A stretch of DNA of 8,164 bases, taken from the NCBI GenBank assembly GCA_030066475.1, contig JASJBO010000329.1, positions 1-8,164 on the forward strand. Direction: 5' to 3'. The position numbers were made by a program, and so were the translations under genes. Below are positions 1 through 6,144 of the stretch, one piece after another. Below the pieces are notes generated by a model. The model made no database searches. It was not told the DNA's origin and saw only the letters and a program-made list of their open reading frames with translations. The stretch comes from Myxococcota bacterium (GTDB lineage: Bacteria; Myxococcota_A; UBA9160; PR03). Every line of letters begins with the position of its first letter. The stretch's first letter is position 1.

Positions 1-1
1 G

Positions 2-559
2 CACTACTTCCTGCGCGACGGCGAGCTCGTGGAGTGGCCGCTGGCGCGCCTGTACGACGTGACCCTCGATGGCTCCTCCCTGGTCTACAAGGGGTCTCCC
101 TGGGGCGGCGCCGGCGAGCCCGCCTGGTACCAGACCGACTCGCGCGTGCGGAACTGCCGCGTCTTCGTCGCCTCCGACAACGACATGATGACGCTGATCA
201 ACGGCGGCGTGCAGCAGATCCTGCAGCAGTCCGAGGGCAAGAGCGACGCCGAGCGCGAGGCCATCGCGAACGCCATCGCCGACACCGTCACCCTGGAGGA
301 GCCGCCGAAGGAGCTGCCCGAGGTGCACCGCGCAGCCATCTCGTGCTACGCCCGGGGCACCACCGTCTCGACGTCGCGCACGCTCTTCATGCACTCGGCC
401 TACGTGCAGACCGGCGAGCTGATCGCCGAGTCCTGCCAGCTGCTGCTGGCGGACCGCCAGAAGGCCGTCGGCTTCGCCCCCGCGGTTCGCGCCTTCGGCC
501 ACCGCGAGCTGCTCGACGTCCTCGTTGGGCAGGGCCTCGTTGCGCCACTGGCAGACTGA
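2..559 (+). CDS. C-terminal part of an uncharacterised protein (possibly DUF5938/saccharopine dehydrogenase-like)
   Basis: The open frame enters from the left edge and gives the last 185 residues of a protein, ending in TGA at 557-559. A GTG at 29 is in frame, but the frame is already open before it (HYFLRDGEL precedes), so the gene most likely begins outside the window. The visible part is soluble, with no membrane segment. It has a beta-rich stretch (RLYDVTLDGSSLVYKG), a run of acidic helices, and a C-terminal end (HRELLDVLVGQGL) like the last helix of a globular oxidoreductase-type fold. The overall look recalls the C-terminal domain of saccharopine-dehydrogenase-like proteins annotated DUF5938. 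This is a weak memory-based match, and the Rossmann domain that would prove it is not in the window. The thiolase gene starts 40 bp downstream, so it probably belongs to the same operon. Coding status is secure; function is not. Confidence 0.6.
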   Translation, partial: HYFLRDGELVEWPLARLYDVTLDGSSLVYKGSPWGGAGEPAWYQTDSRVRNCRVFVASDNDMMTLINGGVQQILQQSEGKSDAEREAIANAIADTVTLEEPPKELPEVHRAAISCYARGTTVSTSRTLFMHSAYVQTGELIAESCQLLLADRQKAVGFAPAVRAFGHRELLDVLVGQGLVAPLAD

Positions 560-586
560 GCACTCGCCGCCCTTCACGGCCCCAAC

Positions 587-596
587 GAGGGGGAGA
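587..596 (+). promoter_or_regulatory. Shine-Dalgarno sequence for the thiolase gene
   Basis: The purine run GAGGGGGAGA lies just before the ATG at 600. It selects this start over in-frame codons further upstream, which would overlap the preceding gene. The protein begins MKLNAWIAGVGMT, matching the usual beta-strand opening of thiolase-family proteins. Confidence 0.7.
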
Positions 597-599
597 GCC

Positions 600-1844
600 A
601 TGAAGCTGAACGCGTGGATCGCGGGCGTCGGCATGACCGCGTTCGCCAGGCACCCCGACGTGCTGCTCAAGGAGCTGGCTTCCCTGGCCGTGCGGGCGGC
701 GCTCGACGATGCCGGGCTCGAGCCGGACGACATCCAGGCGGCCTACATGGCGAACGCCGTCGGAGGGATCGTGGTTGGCCAGGAGATGATCGCCGGCCAG
801 GTCGCGCTGCGGCACATGGGGGTGGGGCGGATCCCGGTGGTGAACGTCGAGAACGCCTGCGCGTCGGCGTCGACGGCCTTCCACCAGGCGTGCGCGATGG
901 TGTCGTCGGGCGCCTACGACGTCGTGCTGGCCTGCGGCTTCGAAAAGCTCCATCACCCGGACAAGGGGCGGACCTTCGCAGCGCTGGCCGGCGGCGTCGA
1001 CGTCGAGGATCCCCGGGGTCTCGCCGAGGCGCTCGAAGCCGTGGCCGAGTCCGCGGGCGCGGCGGGCGAGGGCTCGAAGCCGGCCGGCCAGCGCTCGCTC
1101 TTCATGGACCTCTACGCGCTGGCCGCCATCCACCACATGAAGCGCTACGGCACGACCCGCGAGCAGCTCGCCGCCGTGAGCGCCAAGAACTCGTTCCACG
1201 GCAGCCTCAACCCGAACGCCCAGTACCGCGACGTGCTCACCGTCGAAGAGGTGCTGGCGGCGCGCGAGATCGCCTATCCCCTGACGCTCCCCATGTGCTC
1301 GCCAATCGGCGACGGTGCCGCCGCCGTCGTCGTCATGAGCGCGGGCATGGCGAGGCAGCTCGGGATCCGGCAGCCGGTTCGCGTCCGCTCCTGCGTGCTG
1401 GCCTCCGGCTGGGATCGCGGCATGGAGGAGCCCGGCCTCACCCACTTCTGCGCCCAGCGCGCCTACGAGGAGGCGGGCATCGGACCCGGCGAGCTGTCGG
1501 TGGTGGAGCTGCACGATGCATCGGCGCCCTCGGAGATCATCGCCACCGAGCAGCTCGGCCTGTGTCCGGAGGGCAAGGGCGGCGAGCTGGCCGAGTCCGG
1601 CGCGACGCGTCTCGGCGGCGCGCTCCCCGTCAATACCTCGGGGGGCCTGCTGCGCAAGGGGCACCCCGTCGGTGCCACCGGCATCGCCCAGATCTTCGAG
1701 CTGACGCGCCAGCTCCAGGGCCGCGCCGACCAGCGGCAGGTTCCCGAGGCGCGCGTGGGCCTGGCCCACAACGGTGGCGGCAACATCGGCGTGGACGCCG
1801 CGGCCACGGTGGTGACGCTGCTGGCGCGTGAGGAGCTGGCCTGA
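600..1844 (+). CDS. Thiolase-superfamily enzyme (SCP2/lipid-transfer type acetyl-CoA acetyltransferase)
   Basis: This 414-residue protein has the usual length for the family. Thiolases cleave 3-ketoacyl-CoA with CoA, or condense two acyl-CoAs; some SCP2-like members act as aldolases. The nucleophilic cysteine is Cys87 in NACASAS, within the N-terminal half. PMCSPIGDGAAAVV (231-244) is the conserved link into the C-terminal half. The general-base motif is KGHPVGATG, with His355. Two positions differ from textbook members: the HDCF motif of SCP2 thiolases reads HDAS (305-308), and the C-terminal CxG cysteine of classical thiolases is absent, the equivalent stretch reading HNGGGNIG (390-397). 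Loss of CxG is normal for the SCP2 branch; loss of the HDCF cysteine is less usual. The gene ends in TGATG, its stop sharing one base with the ligase start. A role in thiolytic or retro-aldol chain cleavage in the operon's pathway is likely; a condensing role cannot be excluded. Confidence 0.9.
   Translation: MKLNAWIAGVGMTAFARHPDVLLKELASLAVRAALDDAGLEPDDIQAAYMANAVGGIVVGQEMIAGQVALRHMGVGRIPVVNVENACASASTAFHQACAMVSSGAYDVVLACGFEKLHHPDKGRTFAALAGGVDVEDPRGLAEALEAVAESAGAAGEGSKPAGQRSLFMDLYALAAIHHMKRYGTTREQLAAVSAKNSFHGSLNPNAQYRDVLTVEEVLAAREIAYPLTLPMCSPIGDGAAAVVVMSAGMARQLGIRQPVRVRSCVLASGWDRGMEEPGLTHFCAQRAYEEAGIGPGELSVVELHDASAPSEIIATEQLGLCPEGKGGELAESGATRLGGALPVNTSGGLLRKGHPVGATGIAQIFELTRQLQGRADQRQVPEARVGLAHNGGGNIGVDAAATVVTLLAREELA
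1831..1835 (+). promoter_or_regulatory. Shine-Dalgarno sequence inside the thiolase gene for the overlapping ligase start
   Basis: AGGAG lies 8 bases before the ligase ATG at 1844, within the last thiolase codons. With the TGATG stop/start overlap it indicates translational coupling of the two genes and fixes the ligase start. Confidence 0.7.
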
Positions 1845-3424
1845 TGCCCGACCGCGACGAGCGCATCCTGGCGCACCTGGTCGCCAGCCGGCGCGACGCC
1901 GAGCCCGACCTCGAGGTCCTGACCTTCGAGAACGGGAACGACGCCGAGCTCGCCACGCGCACGTACGCCGAGCTCTACGACAACGCCGAGCGCCTGGCCG
2001 GCTGCCTGGTGGCGCGCGGGATGCGGCCGGGCGACCGCTTCGCCGTGCTGCTCCGCAACCACCCCGAGGTGGTGGAGTTGCTCGTGGCCGCCTCGATCAG
2101 CGGGTGCGTCGTCGTCCCGATCGATCCCCGCACCCGCGGCGAGAAGCTCCGCTACGTGCTCGAGGACGCGGGCTGCCAGGGGGTGATCTGCGCCGACTAC
2201 AACGTCGGCCAGGTCCAGGAGGTTGGCTTCGTCGGTCCCGGGACCTGGGCGCTCGTGCTGGGCGAGGGCGGTGGCTCCGGCCTCCCGTCGGTTCGCGACG
2301 CCGTCGCAGCGGCCGACCCGCTGCGCGAGGTGCGCTGTCTCTCCGGCGAGAACGCACTCCAGATCCTCTACACCTCGGGCACCACCGGCGATCCGAAGGG
2401 GATCGTCAAGCCCAACGAGAGCTTCGCGATCATGGCGGGCGCGGTCCCCGCCGTGCTGGGCCTGTCCCGGCAGGACCGGCTCTACACGGGGCTCTCGCTC
2501 ACCCATGGCAATGCGCAGGGCTTCACGCTGGCGCCGTCGCTCGGCGCGGGGATCGCGTCCGTCTTCAGCGAGCGGTTCACCAAGTCGCGGCTCTGGGACG
2601 TCGTGCGCGCCCACCAGTGCACCGTCTTCACCCTGCTGGGTGGCATGACGACGGCGCTCTACAGCGAGCCCCCGCGCTCCGACGACGCCGACAATCCGGT
2701 GCGTCGCGTGATCAGCGCCGGCATGCCCGCGGCCATCTGGGAGGAGTTCGAGCGGCGCTTCGGGGTGGAGATCCTGGAGGTCTACGGCGCCGCCGAGGGT
2801 GGCCTCTACTGGAACCTCGGGGGGCCCGTCGGGAGCTTCGGGAACCTGCGCGACAACCCGCTCTTCGTGGGGCGGGTGGTCGACGAGGCGGACGGCGACT
2901 GCCCCGCCGGCGTCCCCGGCGAGCTCGTCTGGCAGCCGCGCAGCGGGCTGCCTCCCGAGGTGGAGTACCTGAACCGCCCCGACGCCTCCGCCTCGAAGGT
3001 GCGCGGCGGCTGGTTCCGCACCGGCGACGTCGTCCACGCGGACGCCGAGGGCTGGCTCTTCTTCGACTACCGCAAGGGCGGCGGCATCCGCCACAACGGC
3101 GACTTCGTCCACCCCGGCTTCGTCGAGAAGGCGATCGCCGAGTGCGAGAGCGTCGACGACGTGTTCGTCTACGGCGTCCCGGCGGCGTCGGGAGCGCCCG
3201 GCGAGCGCGACGTGGTGGCGGCGATCGTCCCCCGCGATGGCGCGGACTTGGACCCCCAGGAGGTGTTCCGGCGCTGCCGCAAGGCGCTCGAGTCGAACTT
3301 CGTCCCGAGCTATCTGCAGATCGTCGACGAGATCCCGAAGACGGCGTCGGAGAAGCCGCAAGAGCGCTTCCTGCTCGAGGCCTTCCGCCCCGACGCGGAG
3401 AACGTCCACCTCGAGCAGTCGTGA
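1844..3424 (+). CDS. AMP-forming acyl-CoA ligase (class I adenylate-forming enzyme)
   Basis: The 526-residue product activates a carboxylic acid through an acyl-adenylate to its CoA thioester, in the cytoplasm. The phosphate-binding loop YTSGTTGDPKGIVK is at 176-189. The adenine-site motif is YGAAEGG (314-320), where YGxTE is usual. WFRTGDV (390-396) supplies the ribose-binding Asp395. The hinge region follows at Arg410 as DYRKGGGIRHNGDFV, more glycine-rich than the family norm. The adenylation lysine is Lys504 in PKTASEKPQ, where PKTASGK is usual. Length and motif order fit the crotonobetaine/carnitine-CoA ligase-like branch. The substrate cannot be assigned: the chain could be an acyl, cyclic or steroid side-chain acid. 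Translation is probably coupled to the upstream thiolase. As the only ligase in the cluster it likely performs the entry step. Confidence 0.92.
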   Translation: MPDRDERILAHLVASRRDAEPDLEVLTFENGNDAELATRTYAELYDNAERLAGCLVARGMRPGDRFAVLLRNHPEVVELLVAASISGCVVVPIDPRTRGEKLRYVLEDAGCQGVICADYNVGQVQEVGFVGPGTWALVLGEGGGSGLPSVRDAVAAADPLREVRCLSGENALQILYTSGTTGDPKGIVKPNESFAIMAGAVPAVLGLSRQDRLYTGLSLTHGNAQGFTLAPSLGAGIASVFSERFTKSRLWDVVRAHQCTVFTLLGGMTTALYSEPPRSDDADNPVRRVISAGMPAAIWEEFERRFGVEILEVYGAAEGGLYWNLGGPVGSFGNLRDNPLFVGRVVDEADGDCPAGVPGELVWQPRSGLPPEVEYLNRPDASASKVRGGWFRTGDVVHADAEGWLFFDYRKGGGIRHNGDFVHPGFVEKAIAECESVDDVFVYGVPAASGAPGERDVVAAIVPRDGADLDPQEVFRRCRKALESNFVPSYLQIVDEIPKTASEKPQERFLLEAFRPDAENVHLEQS

Positions 3425-3444
3425 GGCGAGAGAGCGAGCCAGCC

Positions 3445-3891
3445 ATGGGCGGATGGATCCAGCCGACACACCTGCTCGGGGGCTTCCCCGCGGAGCGCGT
3501 GGCTCCGCTCTACCTGCGCGTCGGCGGGGCCCTGTCGATCGCGATCGGGCTGCTCTACTTCCTCGCGCCCTCGACGATGGCGGCCCCCATGGGCCTCGAC
3601 TCCCTCTCGCCGAGCGGCGGCGTGGACGTGCGGGCCAGCTACGGCGGCTTTCAGCTCGGGCTCGGACTCTTCCTGCTCTGGTCCGCGACGGACGCCGGTC
3701 GCTGGCGCAGCGCGTTGATCGCGCTGGTGCTCACGCTCGCGTCCGTCGCGGGCACTCGCGCGCTCGGCATGCTGCTCGAGGGCACCCTGTCCGGCATCCA
3801 CGTCCAGGCGACCGTCCTGGAGGCGGTTCTCTTCCTCGCGACCGTTGCGGTCCTGCGTCACTGTCCCGCCGCGGGAGCACCGAGCCACTAG
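3445..3891 (+). CDS. DUF4345-family small membrane protein
   Basis: A 148-residue hydrophobic protein. Predicted membrane segments lie at about 22-41, 65-80, 87-107 and 121-138, giving a four-helix inner-membrane protein. The motif VRASYGGFQLGLGLFLLW (62-79), following LYFLAPSTMAAPMGL, is the recognisable DUF4345 signature. That family has no established function. The ATG at 3445 is chosen because it follows the ligase stop by 20 bp with a purine-rich GAGAGAGCGAG in front; the same frame stays open far upstream, but only as a shadow of the ligase gene. Its place inside an acyl-CoA operon may hint at a role in substrate passage or membrane handling, but this is only positional inference. Confidence 0.8.
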   Translation: MGGWIQPTHLLGGFPAERVAPLYLRVGGALSIAIGLLYFLAPSTMAAPMGLDSLSPSGGVDVRASYGGFQLGLGLFLLWSATDAGRWRSALIALVLTLASVAGTRALGMLLEGTLSGIHVQATVLEAVLFLATVAVLRHCPAAGAPSH

Positions 3892-3894
3892 CCC

Positions 3895-3913
3895 GCCGGT
3901 CGCCGCGACCGGC
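3895..3913 (+). other. Intercistronic stem-loop next to the acyl-CoA dehydrogenase ribosome-binding site
   Basis: GCCGGTCG (3895-3902), loop CCG, CGACCGGC (3906-3913) form a perfect 8-bp stem. It fills most of the 35-bp gap between the DUF4345 stop (3889-3891) and the next ATG, ending one base before the AGGAGA at 3915-3920. There is no T tract, so it is not a classical intrinsic terminator. It could tune translation or stabilise a processed mRNA. Chance formation in GC-rich DNA is possible. Confidence 0.5.
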
Positions 3914-3926
3914 CAGGAGACCTCCG

Positions 3927-5165
3927 ATGTCCGCAGCCAGCCAGGCTCTCATCGACCGCCGCAGCCTCACCGGACTCGACGCGCAGCTGTCCGAGTCCGA
4001 GTCGATGTTCCAGGCCGCTGCGCATCAGTTCGCGCGCGACGTGCTGCGTCCGGCCGGCCAGGCGCTCGATCGACTCCAGCCCGAGGACACGATCAAGCCC
4101 GACTCCCCGCTCTGGAACGCGCTCGCCAAGTTCGTCGAGCTGGGCTTCACGCCGTCCATCATGGACGCGATGCCCGCCGTCGACTACGCCAGGCTGCTCG
4201 CGATTGCGGTGGAGGAGCTGGGCTGGGGCGACGCCGGGCTCTTCATCTCGCTGGGCGTGTCCGGTGCGCCCCAGCGGCTGGCGCGCCACTTCCGCAACCA
4301 GTTCCTGATCGAGAACATCCCCGACGTGTCGATCGGCTGCTGGGGGATCACCGAGCCGGACCACGGCAGTGACACGGTCGACTTCGACGACAAGGTCTTC
4401 CACCCCGGCGGCAGCTACGGACGCCCGAACTGCATTGCCACGATCCGCGGCGACGAGGTGATCGTCACGGGCCAGAAGGCCGCCTGGGTCTCGAACGGCC
4501 CGATCGCCCAGTACTGCGCGCTGTTCTGCGCCTGCGATCGCGGCGACGGCCCCACGGAGCGGGTCGCGCTCGTGGTGCCGCTCGACGCGAAGGGCGTCTC
4601 GCGCGGCAAGCCGCTCGACAAGCTCGGGCAGCGCAGCCTGCCCCAGGGCGAGCTCTTCTTCGACAAGGTCAGCCTCTCGACCGAGTGGCTGATCGCCCCG
4701 GTCGAGGACTACGCGAAGGTGGCCTACGTCCAGCTCGCTGAGGCCAACGCCGGGATGGGCGCCGGCTTCGTCGGCCTGGCGCGGGCCGCCTTCGAGCTGG
4801 CGCTCGACTATGCCCACGAGCGGATCCAGGGGGGCGTGCCCATCGTCCGGCACCAGAACGTGCGCCGTCGGCTCTTCCAGATGTTCCGTCAGGTCGAGAC
4901 GGCCCGGGCACTGGCGCGGCGGGTTGCCGAGTACAACGCCGCCGCGCCGCAGCCCGCCCTCGAGGGCTCGATGGCCTCGAAGATCACCAGCACCGAGACC
5001 GCCTTCGCCGTGGCGAGCGAGGCGGTGCAGATCTTCGGCGGCAACGGGCTCACCCGCGAGTACCCGGTCGAGAAGCTGCTGCGCGACGCCCGCGCCTCGC
5101 TGATCGAGGACGGCTGCAACGAGCTGCTGGCGATCAAGGGCGGCTCGATGCTGCTCGCCGAGTAG
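3927..5165 (+). CDS. Acyl-CoA dehydrogenase family flavoprotein
   Basis: At 412 residues it is near the usual length. It would introduce an alpha-beta double bond into an acyl-CoA using FAD, passing electrons to an electron-transfer flavoprotein. The N-terminal helical domain spans about 20-135, the beta domain 136-255 with the flavin/substrate motif WGITEPDHGSD (139-149), and the C-terminal helical domain 265-400. FGGNGLTREYPVEKLLRDAR (370-389) is the canonical C-terminal signature. The catalytic base is probably Glu394 in SLIEDGCNE, replacing the common YEGTSE. A stretch of about 14 extra residues follows HGSD before GDEVIVTGQK, with the motif GGSYGRPN (161-168). AGGAGA at 3915-3920 lies six bases before the ATG and fixes the start. 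The SDR gene follows after 34 bp. A member of this superfamily acting on another CoA thioester, such as a cyclic or steroid acid, is equally possible. Confidence 0.92.
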   Translation: MSAASQALIDRRSLTGLDAQLSESESMFQAAAHQFARDVLRPAGQALDRLQPEDTIKPDSPLWNALAKFVELGFTPSIMDAMPAVDYARLLAIAVEELGWGDAGLFISLGVSGAPQRLARHFRNQFLIENIPDVSIGCWGITEPDHGSDTVDFDDKVFHPGGSYGRPNCIATIRGDEVIVTGQKAAWVSNGPIAQYCALFCACDRGDGPTERVALVVPLDAKGVSRGKPLDKLGQRSLPQGELFFDKVSLSTEWLIAPVEDYAKVAYVQLAEANAGMGAGFVGLARAAFELALDYAHERIQGGVPIVRHQNVRRRLFQMFRQVETARALARRVAEYNAAAPQPALEGSMASKITSTETAFAVASEAVQIFGGNGLTREYPVEKLLRDARASLIEDGCNELLAIKGGSMLLAE

Positions 5166-5188
5166 CAGGCGCGGCCACACGACGAAGC

Positions 5189-5195
5189 AGGAGGA
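5189..5195 (+). promoter_or_regulatory. Strong Shine-Dalgarno sequence for the SDR gene
   Basis: AGGAGGA lies four bases before the ATG at 5200. It is the closest match to the consensus anti-16S sequence in the window and confirms the SDR start. Confidence 0.75.
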
Positions 5196-5199
5196 CTCC

Positions 5200-6024
5200 A
5201 TGCGGTTTCGCGACAAGATCGCGCTGGTCACCGGCGCCGGCGGGGGGATCGGACGGGCGGTTGCGCTCCGGCTCGGCGAGGAGGGCGCGGTGGTCGGCGT
5301 GAACGACGTGAGCCCGGCGGTGGCCGAGAAGACCGCCGCCGAGATCCCGGGCAGTCGCGGTCTCGCGCTGCCCGCCGACGTGTCCGACTCCGCCCAGGTG
5401 CACGCGATGTTCGCGCGGCTCGCCGAGGCGCACGGCGGGCTCGACGTGCTCGTCAACAACGCGGGCATCGTCGAGACGGGCGCCCGCGAGGTCGAGCGCC
5501 ACAACGTCGTGGCCGAGGCGCGCCTGGGCGAGGTGGCGCGCGGGGAGGGCGTCCGCACGCCCTGGGAGATCACGCGCAGCCTGCCCGACGCGTCGTGGCG
5601 ACGCATGCTGGCCGTCCACCTCGACGGCACCTTCTACTGCTGCCGCGCCGCGATCGACCTGATGCTGCCACGCGGCGGCGGCTCGATCGTCAACATGTCG
5701 AGCATCGCGGGGCTCTCGGGGATCGACGCCCTGCCGCACTACTCGGCGGCCAAGGCGGGCATCCTGGGCTTCACCCGCGCGCTCGCCGCCGAGCTGGGCT
5801 CGCAGCAGATCCGCGTCAACGCCGTCTGCCCCGGCTTCATCGACACGGCGATGACCGAGCCCGCCAGCCCGCTGGTGCGCTACTCGGTGACGAGCCAGAC
5901 GCCGCTGGGCCGCACCGGCGCGCCCGAGGAGGTGGCCAGTGTCGTGGCGTTCCTCGCCTCGGACGACGCGGGCTTCTGCACCGGCCAGTGGATCTCGCCG
6001 AACGGCGGGCTGGTGATGCTGTAG
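5200..6024 (+). CDS. Short-chain dehydrogenase/reductase, FabG-like
   Basis: A 274-residue classical SDR with a Rossmann fold. The dinucleotide-binding loop is TGAGGGIG (11-18); Asp36 in GVNDVS, after beta-strand 2, suggests NAD(H) preference. NNAG is at 86-89. The catalytic set is Ser168 (NMSSIAG), Tyr181 and Lys185 (YSAAK). The C-terminal VNAVCPGFIDTAM (206-218) is typical. Between NNAG and the helix beginning at Trp133 there are about 20 more residues than in FabG (roughly 93-128), probably a loop or helix over the active site. The usual tetrad Asn in the vNlxGtf motif is replaced by His140 (VHLDGTFY). In this operon it likely oxidises a 3-hydroxyacyl-CoA or a ring hydroxyl. It is probably the last gene of the upstream operon, since a promoter for the next gene follows. 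Confidence 0.92.
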   Translation: MRFRDKIALVTGAGGGIGRAVALRLGEEGAVVGVNDVSPAVAEKTAAEIPGSRGLALPADVSDSAQVHAMFARLAEAHGGLDVLVNNAGIVETGAREVERHNVVAEARLGEVARGEGVRTPWEITRSLPDASWRRMLAVHLDGTFYCCRAAIDLMLPRGGGSIVNMSSIAGLSGIDALPHYSAAKAGILGFTRALAAELGSQQIRVNAVCPGFIDTAMTEPASPLVRYSVTSQTPLGRTGAPEEVASVVAFLASDDAGFCTGQWISPNGGLVML

Positions 6025-6053
6025 CCCGGGGGCATCGCCGAAGTGCAGCTCGA

Positions 6054-6072
6054 GCCCCCCGACGGGGGTCTT
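6054..6072 (+). terminator. Possible weak terminator after the SDR gene
   Basis: CCCCC and GGGGG (6055-6059 and 6064-6068) pair around a CGAC loop, with a G-U pair at the base, followed by only TCTT. The stem is short and the T run poor. The position, 30 bp after the SDR stop and directly before a new promoter, is right for a partial terminator. Confidence 0.35.
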
Positions 6073-6099
6073 GATACTGACTATTAAGTCAGTCATTAT
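6071..6099 (+). promoter_or_regulatory. Sigma70-like promoter of the coq4-like/tetR unit
   Basis: TTGATA (6071-6076) matches five of six bases of the -35 consensus. After a 17-bp spacer, CATTAT (6094-6099) matches four of six of the -10 consensus. The stretch is sharply AT-rich against very GC-rich surroundings. Transcription would begin near 6106, giving a leader of about 40 nt before the ATG at 6145. Confidence 0.65.
6076..6093. promoter_or_regulatory. Inverted-repeat operator in the promoter spacer (probable TetR-family site)
   Basis: ACTGACT-ATTA-AGTCAGT is a perfect 7-bp inverted repeat with a 4-bp centre. It occupies the space between the -35 and -10 hexamers, so a bound protein would block RNA polymerase. 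Size and symmetry suit a TetR-family dimer, and a TetR gene lies one gene downstream. Binding by that particular protein is inferred. Confidence 0.65.
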
Positions 6100-6133
6100 A
6101 TGCTCCGATCGGGCATGGGATCCCGATCGAGCG

Positions 6134-6138
6134 AGGAG
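6134..6138 (+). promoter_or_regulatory. Shine-Dalgarno sequence deciding the coq4-like start
   Basis: AGGAG lies six bases before the ATG at 6145. Two earlier in-frame ATGs (6100 and 6115) have no such sequence; the first would sit upstream of the predicted transcription start. Confidence 0.75.
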
Positions 6139-6144
6139 AAACCG

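Noticed and set aside
387..1769. Long open frame on the minus strand (460 codons)
   Set aside because: It lies antisense to the thiolase gene, has a low-complexity Arg/Gly/Ala/His-rich composition and no recognisable motif. It is a normal shadow of GC-biased third positions.
1828..3444. In-frame upstream extension of the DUF4345 gene through the ligase region
   Set aside because: The extension is Arg-rich out-of-frame translation of the ligase. Family similarity and membrane helices begin only after the ATG at 3445.
1463..3469. Minus-strand open frame of 668 codons opposite the ligase
   Set aside because: It mirrors the ligase gene, which has clear family motifs. The antisense product is biased in composition and has no domain.
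3888..5630. Minus-strand open frame of 580 codons opposite the acyl-CoA dehydrogenase and SDR
   Set aside because: It spans two well-supported + strand genes and their gap, with no plausible ribosome-binding site or domain.
6095..6100. TATAAT on the minus strand suggesting a divergent promoter
   Set aside because: No acceptable -35 lies 17 bp upstream on that strand (GGATCC at 6118-6123), and no minus-strand gene follows. The match arises because the forward -10 region is AT-rich.
6100..6144. Earlier ATG starts (6100 and 6115) for the Coq4-family protein
   Set aside because: 6100 overlaps the edge of the -10 element and would precede the transcript start. Neither has a Shine-Dalgarno sequence, whereas 6145 has AGGAG at ideal spacing.
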